A DNA stretch of 8,633 nucleotides, taken from contig DAOVVL010000064.1 in NCBI GenBank assembly GCA_030637205.1, forward strand, positions 1 through 8,633. Reading direction: 5' to 3'. The position numbers and the translations under genes are program-made. The notes beneath the pieces were generated by a model. That model was not told where the DNA came from. It ran no database searches and saw only the letters and a list, made by a program, of their open reading frames with translations. Positions 1-5,273 of this stretch are shown here, one piece after another. This stretch comes from Thalassospiraceae bacterium. Lineage in GTDB: Bacteria; Pseudomonadota; Alphaproteobacteria; Rhodospirillales; Magnetovibrionaceae. Each line of letters opens with the position of its first letter. Positions within the stretch are counted from its first letter, which is position 1.

Positions 1-26
1 ACTTGAAGGTTAAAATCGCCTCATAA

Positions 27-278
27 GTCCAGGCTAGCATCCACCCAGACCCTGACCTTGCAGCACTGTACCGGCGCAAGGTCGAGAACCTGCATGAATC
101 CCTCAATGATCAATATCACCACATCGAAGCCGCCGAGATCCTGCGCAGCATCATCGAACGCATCAACCTTCGCCCGCTTGAACGTGGGGTATTTGAGATC
201 GACCTCGTTGGCGAGATCGTCAACATGGTCGATCTGGCGCAAACTGCCGTACAAACAAAAACAACCGCCTCAAATTAG
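27..278 (+). pseudogene. C-terminal remnant of a large serine recombinase
   Basis: Reading in frame to the TAG at 276-278 gives about 83 residues. They contain the motif HPDPDLAALYRRKVENLHE, then AAEILRSIIERI, and FEIDLVGEIVNMV near the end. This pattern (HPN-LAELYR-KV, then AAEILR-LIERI, then a short beta hairpin ending in ELVG-IA-ML) is familiar from the C-terminus of large site-specific serine recombinases of alphaproteobacterial prophages and islands. The same frame is closed by a TAA at 24-26, and the other two forward frames also have stops between 4 and 37. The catalytic resolvase domain and DNA-binding recombinase domain therefore cannot be joined to this piece without a mutation. No start codon or ribosome binding site precedes it. 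I read it as a decayed end of an integrated element. The family call rests on remembered sequence patterns; a frameshift just left of the window is an alternative explanation for the truncation. Confidence 0.72.
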
Positions 279-668
279 TCCACTGTACTCGTTGTGTACC
301 GATTTTCGGTAAAGGAGGTTGCGGGTGCTCGCAGCCACCTTAAATTACTTCTCGCTGCAAAGGCATTGTCCAGAGCAATCACCCCTGAAATATCTACGTT
401 GTAAGCCCACATAGATATCGAGATTCCTGCCCGTTTCCACATGCCATTGAATGATTTCCGGCCTTTTTGGTGGCCCAAGCAAGGCATTTTCCAACCCCCA
501 TTTGTGGATGCATGACTTGTTCTGGCTCAAGGCGCCCAGTGCAGGTATCATGGTATATATACAATGGTGGGATGATCTAAGTTGTCGTCGTTGCCTTAGT
601 AATCCCATTTTCTGACAGACGCTGGGCTAACGAGAGGCGCACCCGAACCCTAGGGAAGGAGCCTGTCC
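279..668. other. 390-bp noncoding stretch between recombinase remnant and Lon-like gene
   Basis: I see no convincing gene here. Short open frames on the minus strand (about 275-487 and 345-608) lack ribosome binding sites and resemble no family I recognise. The stretch holds a strong hairpin at 312-341, a perfect alternating TA palindrome GTATATATAC at 553-562, and a small inverted repeat CTAAG/CTTAG around 577-599. The 150 bp before the Lon-like ATG must contain its promoter unless transcription enters from the left. TATCAT (546-551) and TATATA (554-559) could be -10 elements, but no matching -35 box sits at the right distance, so I do not call a promoter. Confidence 0.5.
312..341. repeat. 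Strong hairpin, tRNA-end-like arm
   Basis: Bases 312-323 pair with 330-341 around the six-base loop GGTGCT. Eleven of twelve positions pair (one is a G-T pair) and there is a single A-A mismatch. The left arm plus loop reads GGTTGCGGGTGC (317-328). This is one base away from GGTTGCGGGGGC, the reverse complement of the common bacterial initiator-tRNA 3' end. The match stops there, so this is not a tRNA gene. It may be a degenerate attachment-site footprint of the recombinase element, or its transcription terminator, although no T-tract follows. Confidence 0.5.
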
Positions 669-3101
669 ATGGTGCATAAACCCCTCCCCCATGAAAAGCT
701 TTATACGCCATGCCCGTCAGATCGCCTCGCGTTCAAGACCACCAATGACATAGACCCTCTGACAACAATGATCGGACAGGACCGCGCGGTGGCGGCTGTC
801 CGCTTTTCCATCAACATGAAGAATGCCGGCTATAACCTGTTCGCGCTTGGCCCTGAGGGAACAGGCAAGGCGACACTGATCCGCGAGAATCTGGAAGAAG
901 CTGCCGCCAAGGACCCTGTGCCCAATGACTGGTGCTATGCAAATAATTTCACCGACCCCCAAAAGCCGGTTTCCCTCTCCCTAAAATCGGGATGTGGAGA
1001 AGTTCTTCGTGCTGATATGGAACAATTGGTTGATGAGTTAAGAAGTGCCATTCCAACCGCATTTGAAAGCGACGAATACCGAACACACAAAAATGCCATT
1101 GAGGAAGATTTTGACAAGCAACGAGAAAAAAACTTTGAGAAACTACACAAGAGAGCAAAATCAAACGGTGTGACCCTGATCCGTACTCAGTTCGGTCTTG
1201 GGGTAGTTCCAGAATCCAAGGGAGAAGTCATAAGCACTGAAGATTTCAACGCGTTGCCCAAAAAAGAAAAAGAAAAACGAACGGCTGCCCTTGAAGATAT
1301 TCAGAACAGGATGGAGACCATTCTTAAGGGCATTCCGAAGTCGGATAAGGAGCAGCGAGAAGCAATCCGTGAGCTAAACCGTGAAACCACCGCCCTTGCC
1401 GTAGATCATCTCATAGAAGACTTAAAACGAAAATGGAAGGGTGAAGAAGACGTCATCGGATTTTTGCCGACGGTCCGCGAGGACGTTCTGGAAAACGCAG
1501 ATGATTTTCTCGCACCATCCGGGCAGGGCCAAGCAGACGCCTCCATGATCCTTACGCCCGGCCGCAAAACGACTACGGGGCAACCTTCGTTCCGACGCTA
1601 TCTCGTCAATGTCATGGTGGACAATAGCAACCTTAAGGCGGGTGCGCCCATAGTTGAGGAAGATCATCCAAACCAACCCAACCTTATTGGGCGAATAGAA
1701 CACCTGAGCCAGTTTGGCACCCTGATGACGGACTTCAACCTGATCCGCCCGGGTGCGCTGCACAAGGCCAATGGTGGATATCTTGTGCTCGACGCACGAC
1801 GCCTTCTGATGCAACCTTTCGCATGGGAAACCCTGATGCGTGCGCTGCGCACGGGCCGCATCCGCATCGAAAGCCCGTATGAGTCCCTCGGCTTTGGATC
1901 TTCTATATCGCTGGAACCAGATCCCATCCCTTTGGATATCAAAGTCATCCTCACCGGCGAGCCAATTATCTACTACCTGCTGTCGCGCTATGATCCAGAT
2001 TTTCGCGAATTGTTCAAAGTTGCCGCCGACTTCAATACCGAAATGGACCGCAACGAAGATTCCGCGATGCTCTATGCGCGCCTTATCGCGGGCGATGTAA
2101 AAAAGGAAAAATTGCCACCCCTTAACCGGTTGGCGGTTGCCCGCGTTATCGAATATGGCGCCCGCTTGGCGGGAGATTCTGAAAAGTTGACCGCACATAT
2201 GGCCAGCGTGGTTAACCTGATAAGAGAAGCTGCCTATTGGGCGGAAGATGATGGAAAAAAGACCGTCACCGCCAAGCATGTGGATCGCGCCATCGAAGCC
2301 AAGATTTACCGCTCTGACCGCATTCAAAAATATATTCAGGATCAAATCCACAGCGGCACCCTTGTCATTGAAACCGAGGGTGCGCGAACGGGCCAGGTAA
2401 ACGGGCTTTCGGTGATTCAGATGGATGATTATTCCTTCGGTCGGCCGTCTCGCATCTCGTGTACGGCCCGCCTTGGCAAGGGGGACGTCGTGGATATCGA
2501 ACGCCAGACGGAACTTGGTGGCCCCTTGCATGCCAAGGGCGTGATGATCCTCAGCAGCTTTCTCGGGGCGCGTTTTGCCCGTGAAATCCCGCTTTCATTG
2601 TTTGCATCTTTGGTGTTCGAGCAATCCTATGGGGGCGTCGAAGGCGATAGCGCATCTTCGGCTGAACTGTATGCGCTTCTTTCGGCGCTTTCGGAAATTC
2701 CGATCAAGCAGTCCTTTGGCGTGACCGGATCGGTGGACCAGATGGGCCGTATTCAGGCCATTGGCGGCGTAAATGAAAAAATCGAAGGCTTCTTCGACAT
2801 TTGCAAGTCACGCGGCCTTGACGGTAGCCACGGCGTGCTGATTCCCGAAGCCAACGTCAAGCACCTGATGTTACGCCCCGATGTGGTCGAGGCTGCCAAA
2901 CGTGGTGATTTTAATATCTACGCAGTTGCCACCATTGATGACGGCATCGAGATTCTGACGGGCATGGCTGCTGGCACTTGGGATGCAGAAACGAATACCT
3001 ATCCCATCGGTAGCGTCAACCGCGCCGTTGAAATTCAACTGAAAAAGTTTGCCCGAAAGTCGCGTGAGATCGCGCTTCCTCAGGGGTTGGGGATAAGTTA
3101 G
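669..3101 (+). CDS. Lon-like (LonB-type) ATP-dependent protease, AAA_32/Lon_2 family
   Basis: This 810-residue protein is a AAA+ serine protease that should unfold and degrade selected proteins in the cytoplasm. The Walker A motif GPEGTGKAT begins at residue 61. A long Lys/Glu-rich, probably coiled-coil insert spans about 130-260. A Walker B-like segment, GGYLVLDARRLL, lies at 369-380. The protease domain has the LonB-type motif EGDSAS with the likely nucleophile Ser663, and GGVNEKIEG with the general base Lys704. The S16 dyad therefore looks intact. There is no N-terminal Lon substrate-binding (LAN) domain, which separates it from canonical LonA. Length and order match the ~800-residue COG1067 proteins, such as P. 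aeruginosa AsrA (a stress-response protease) and, in shorter form, E. coli YcbZ; this relationship is from memory. The ATG is supported by AAGGAG at 656-661, seven bases upstream. Codons in the insert are unusually AT-rich (see findings). Its substrates cannot be inferred. Confidence 0.93.
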   Translation: MVHKPLPHEKLYTPCPSDRLAFKTTNDIDPLTTMIGQDRAVAAVRFSINMKNAGYNLFALGPEGTGKATLIRENLEEAAAKDPVPNDWCYANNFTDPQKPVSLSLKSGCGEVLRADMEQLVDELRSAIPTAFESDEYRTHKNAIEEDFDKQREKNFEKLHKRAKSNGVTLIRTQFGLGVVPESKGEVISTEDFNALPKKEKEKRTAALEDIQNRMETILKGIPKSDKEQREAIRELNRETTALAVDHLIEDLKRKWKGEEDVIGFLPTVREDVLENADDFLAPSGQGQADASMILTPGRKTTTGQPSFRRYLVNVMVDNSNLKAGAPIVEEDHPNQPNLIGRIEHLSQFGTLMTDFNLIRPGALHKANGGYLVLDARRLLMQPFAWETLMRALRTGRIRIESPYESLGFGSSISLEPDPIPLDIKVILTGEPIIYYLLSRYDPDFRELFKVAADFNTEMDRNEDSAMLYARLIAGDVKKEKLPPLNRLAVARVIEYGARLAGDSEKLTAHMASVVNLIREAAYWAEDDGKKTVTAKHVDRAIEAKIYRSDRIQKYIQDQIHSGTLVIETEGARTGQVNGLSVIQMDDYSFGRPSRISCTARLGKGDVVDIERQTELGGPLHAKGVMILSSFLGARFAREIPLSLFASLVFEQSYGGVEGDSASSAELYALLSALSEIPIKQSFGVTGSVDQMGRIQAIGGVNEKIEGFFDICKSRGLDGSHGVLIPEANVKHLMLRPDVVEAAKRGDFNIYAVATIDDGIEILTGMAAGTWDAETNTYPIGSVNRAVEIQLKKFARKSREIALPQGLGIS

Positions 3102-3143
3102 CCGGGAGAACCCTGATTGTGCCGACTGTTTAGTCCCGGTTTT
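3102..3143. terminator. Possible terminator after the Lon-like gene
   Basis: CCGGGA (3102-3107) and TCCCGG (3134-3139) form a perfect 6-bp stem directly followed by TTTT (3140-3143), starting one base after the protease stop codon. The loop is long (26 nt) and the right arm lies inside the 3' end of the convergent small gene, so the call is weak. Confidence 0.3.
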
Positions 3144-3456
3144 CACCATTGTTTTCGTGAAGCCAATTGCGGATAAGGTCGATCGTTTCTTTCGGGTGTT
3201 CGTTGACGATTTTTCCGATGTTTTTTTTGGCGCCTTTTTTGATGGCACCACTGATCTTGACACCGGGCAAGTGATTGGCGATCTCCATTGCCTGATCGTG
3301 GCTGCGCCGGATGGATTTGGACGCGAGCCCCGGCCCGGCTTTCCCCTTGGCGGCAGACTTGCCTGCCCGCTTCACCTTGGCCAGCCCCATAACAACGGTG
3401 AAGCCGAGCACCAAAAGGACGATTGCGATCAACCCATATGTGATGACATTTGGCAT
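3130..3456 (-). CDS. Single-pass membrane microprotein with FliF-C-terminus-like tail
   Basis: This 108-residue protein has one clear hydrophobic helix at residues 5-25 (ITYGLIAIVLLVLGFTVVMG). A Lys/Arg/Gly/Ala-rich linker follows at about 26-52, then a soluble tail. By the positive-inside rule the tail faces the cytoplasm. Near the C-terminus, residues 80-99 carry IGKIVNEHPKE and then TIDLIRNWL. This resembles the extreme C-terminus of the flagellar MS-ring protein FliF, which binds FliG (pattern: hydrophobic, x-x-P-E/D, then I/L-R-x-W-L). The rest of FliF is absent. The ATG at 3454-3456 has a weak GGAAG about ten bases upstream. A candidate promoter lies at 3537-3565. The gene is convergent with the Lon-like gene and divergent from the beta-CASP gene. 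The membrane anchor is clear; the FliF similarity is from memory and could be convergent. No function is assigned. Confidence 0.7.
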   Translation of the reverse strand: MPNVITYGLIAIVLLVLGFTVVMGLAKVKRAGKSAAKGKAGPGLASKSIRRSHDQAMEIANHLPGVKISGAIKKGAKKNIGKIVNEHPKETIDLIRNWLHENNGENRD

Positions 3457-3508
3457 GCTGTTAAATACTTCCGCGTGTCTGGTTGAATTCCAAGCAAGGC
3501 GTTGGGCG

Positions 3509-3538
3509 TTGCAGCACGGGCCTGCTATGCTCTTTAAT
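3509..3538 (+). promoter_or_regulatory. Candidate promoter for the beta-CASP gene
   Basis: TTGCAG (3509-3514) and TTTAAT (3533-3538) are separated by 18 bases. The -10 matches the sigma-70 consensus at 5 of 6 positions, but the -35 at only 3. Transcription would start near 3545, inside the GGGTTGCAACCC palindrome, leaving a leader of about 47 bases. An alternative pair, TTGGGC (3502-3507) and TATGCT (3526-3531), also with an 18-base spacer, is about as weak. Confidence 0.25.
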
Positions 3539-3565
3539 TATGGGTTGCAACCCGGCGGCTTGCAA
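3537..3565 (-). promoter_or_regulatory. Candidate promoter for the membrane microprotein
   Basis: On the minus strand TTGCAA (3565-3560) and CATAAT (3542-3537) are separated by exactly 17 bases. They match the sigma-70 boxes at 4 of 6 and 5 of 6 positions. The start would fall near 3530, giving a leader of about 74 bases. The -35 hexamer is the core of one palindrome, and the spacer contains most of the other, so a repressor bound there would block this promoter. Confidence 0.4.
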
Positions 3566-3566
3566 G
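3542..3566. promoter_or_regulatory. Paired TTGCAA palindromes, candidate operator
   Basis: GGGTTGCAACCC (3542-3553) is a perfect 12-bp palindrome and CTTGCAAG (3559-3566) a perfect 8-bp one. Both are centred on TTGCAA and their centres are 15 bp apart. They lie between the divergent microprotein and beta-CASP genes and overlap both candidate promoters. Symmetry of this kind suits a dimeric regulator, but none is encoded in the window. Confidence 0.4.
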
Positions 3567-3580
3567 GTCTTGGGTGCGGT

Positions 3581-3584
3581 GGAG
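3581..3584 (+). promoter_or_regulatory. Ribosome binding site fixing the beta-CASP start
   Basis: GGAG lies seven bases before the ATG at 3592. The in-frame GTG at 3574 has no comparable site and would add MRWRYV ahead of the conserved beta strand KLTFYGAA, so the ATG is preferred. Confidence 0.7.
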
Positions 3585-3591
3585 ATACGTC

Positions 3592-4956
3592 ATGAAACTT
3601 ACCTTTTATGGTGCAGCCAATACCGTCACCGGTTCCAAGGCACTTCTTGAGACTGCGAATTCCTGCGTGATGGTAGATTGCGGAATATATCAAGGGCTCA
3701 AGGAATTGCGTTTACGCAACTGGGCACAGCTACCGGTGAAGGCAAGTTCTATTGACTGCGTCGTACTAACGCATGCTCATATTGACCATTCCGGTTACCT
3801 GCCATTGCTGGTGAAGAACGGCTTTTCCGGTCCTGCATACGTCACCGAGGCGACCCGGGATTTGTGCAAAATCCTGCTACCCGACAGCGGCTACTTGCAT
3901 GAGAAGGACGCCGAATACGCCAATAAGCATAACTTTTCAAAGCATAGTCCCGCATTGCCGCTCTACACCCAAGACGACGCGGAGCGCTCGCTCAAACAGT
4001 TTCAGGTGGTTGATTTTAATCATGTCTTCGATCTCGACGACCAATTGACGTTAACCTTCCGTCCCGCCGGACACATCTTGGGGGCGGCCCAGGCACGTTT
4101 TGAGCATGAAGGCACCTCAATTCTGTTTTCCGGAGATCTCGGGCGCACCCACGATCCGCTTACCGTCGATCCTGCACCGGGCGAGCAGGTCGATTATCTT
4201 GTCGTTGAGTCCACATACGGTGGACGTAGCCATAGCAAGGAGGACCCCGAAACCCTGCTCGCAGAAATTATCAATCGCACCTCAGGGCGCGGCGGCACGG
4301 TACTGATTCCATCGTTTGCCGTAGGCCGCGCACAACTGATTATGTATTATCTGATGCGGCTCAAGGACAGCGGCCGGATCCCCGATTTGCCGATCTTCCT
4401 CGACAGCCCCATGGCAATCAATGCCAGCGAGATTTTCCGCCACCACCACCGCCTGCACCGCCTGAATGAGAACGATGTGCAGCGAACCTGCAACATCGCC
4501 ATCTATACGCAAAGTGTCGAGGCATCCAAATCTCTGGGAACCAACCCCATGCCCAAGGTAATCATTTCGGCGAGCGGCATGGCGACCGGTGGCCGAGTGC
4601 TTCACCACCTAAAAAGCTTTTGCCCGGATGTGCGCAATACAATTTTATTCGTCGGCTTCCAGGCACCGGGCACGCGCGGCGAAAAAATGCTGGAAGGCGC
4701 CAGGGAAATTAAAATTCACGGCCGCCAAATTCCGATACGGGCCGAAGTGCAGTGTCTCGACATGCTATCAGCCCACGCCGATGAGGATGGAATCATGGCA
4801 TGGCTCAAAAGTTTCACCGTGGCGCCCAGGATGACCTTCATCAATCACGGTGAGCCCCCGGCCGCCACCAGCTTGCACCAGCGCATTGAGGCCGAGCTTG
4901 GCTGGACCTGTCGGGTGCCAAACTATTGCGACACGTTCGAATTGAATTCACGCTAA
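3592..4956 (+). CDS. MBL-fold/beta-CASP RNA-processing hydrolase (COG1236/YSH1 type)
   Basis: This 454-residue protein belongs to the metallo-beta-lactamase/beta-CASP nucleases. Relatives such as Thermus TTHA0252 and the eukaryotic CPSF-73 cut RNA with a two-zinc centre. The zinc motif HAHIDH lies at residues 61-66. GHILGAAQ supplies His161 and FSGDLGR supplies Asp182. The beta-CASP motifs are Glu206 in VVESTYGGRSH (motif A), His395 in MLSAHAD (motif B) and His419 in INHGEP (motif C). SASGMATGGR at 326-335 and FQAPGTRG at 356-363 are also typical of the family. No residue I would expect for catalysis is missing, and the length is normal for this single-module type. There is no KH domain and no RNase J C-terminal domain. 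A bacterial role in RNA turnover is the family expectation; the exact substrate is unknown. It is divergent from the microprotein and ends 48 bp before a convergent small gene. Confidence 0.93.
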   Translation: MKLTFYGAANTVTGSKALLETANSCVMVDCGIYQGLKELRLRNWAQLPVKASSIDCVVLTHAHIDHSGYLPLLVKNGFSGPAYVTEATRDLCKILLPDSGYLHEKDAEYANKHNFSKHSPALPLYTQDDAERSLKQFQVVDFNHVFDLDDQLTLTFRPAGHILGAAQARFEHEGTSILFSGDLGRTHDPLTVDPAPGEQVDYLVVESTYGGRSHSKEDPETLLAEIINRTSGRGGTVLIPSFAVGRAQLIMYYLMRLKDSGRIPDLPIFLDSPMAINASEIFRHHHRLHRLNENDVQRTCNIAIYTQSVEASKSLGTNPMPKVIISASGMATGGRVLHHLKSFCPDVRNTILFVGFQAPGTRGEKMLEGAREIKIHGRQIPIRAEVQCLDMLSAHADEDGIMAWLKSFTVAPRMTFINHGEPPAATSLHQRIEAELGWTCRVPNYCDTFELNSR

Positions 4957-5004
4957 CGACCCGTCTGGCGAGGCCGACAAACCCGGCCAGTGGACGCCGA
5001 GAAC

Positions 5005-5208
5005 TCAACTTTCCTTGTTTTCGGCTTCGAACTCATCGGCCAGATTCTTTTCCAGTTGCACAAGATCCTCCGGCAACGCCACCCCAAAGACCCGCATCTG
5101 CTCCAGTATTTGGCGCACGCGCGCGTGGATTTCGTGACGCTCCAACTCTCCACCTTCAAAATCTTGAAGGACTTCCGAAGCCAGGACTTCCAGTTCATCT
5201 ACTGCCAT
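5005..5208 (-). CDS. Small highly acidic hypothetical protein
   Basis: This is a 67-residue protein I do not recognise. I count 18 Asp/Glu against 6 Lys/Arg, so it is strongly acidic, and its heptad-like leucines and isoleucines suggest two or three amphipathic helices. There is no signal peptide or membrane segment. The gene is supported by a perfect GGAGG (5216-5220) seven bases before the ATG at 5206-5208. A consensus TATAAT sits upstream, with a 13-bp dyad between the two. It follows the acyl-ligase fusion gene on the same strand after 65 bp, so it could be either a third operon member or independently transcribed. It converges on the beta-CASP gene. Possible roles such as a regulator or protein-binding adaptor are guesses. 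Confidence 0.72.
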   Translation of the reverse strand: MAVDELEVLASEVLQDFEGGELERHEIHARVRQILEQMRVFGVALPEDLVQLEKNLADEFEAENKES

Positions 5209-5228
5209 TGTGTCGCCTCCAAAAGGTG

Positions 5229-5258
5229 CTGAATGATTCAGATATCCTGATAATTATA
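5229..5258 (-). promoter_or_regulatory. Candidate promoter and dyad operator for the acidic microprotein
   Basis: Minus-strand TATAAT (5258-5253) matches the -10 consensus exactly, but I find no good -35 at 16-18 bases. CTGAAT-G-ATTCAG (5229-5241) is a perfect inverted repeat with one central base. It begins about where transcription would start and ends eight bases before the GGAGG site. The arrangement would suit an activator-dependent or repressed promoter. Confidence 0.38.
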
Positions 5259-5273
5259 GCGCAAAAACATGCG

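Noticed and set aside
275..487. 70-residue minus-strand frame ending near the recombinase remnant
   Set aside because: It has no ribosome binding site or domain, and its C-terminal part runs through the hairpin at 312-341.
516..562. Heat-shock (sigma-32) or sigma-54 promoter for the Lon-like gene
   Set aside because: CTTG at 516-519 has no suitable -10 at the right distance, and no GG-N10-GC pair fits a sigma-54 site.
1260..1278. A-rich run (A6G A5G A5C) as a programmed frameshift site
   Set aside because: The phase is AAA AAA GAA, not X XXY YYZ, and the reading frame continues normally on both sides.
1422..2531. 369-residue open frame on the minus strand
   Set aside because: It lies wholly antisense to the Lon-like gene, shows no family motif, and is explained by the codon bias of the opposite strand.
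4965..4990. CTGGC/GCCAG hairpin between the beta-CASP and acidic-protein genes as a bidirectional terminator
   Set aside because: The stem is only 5 bp with a 16-base loop and no T-tract on either strand.
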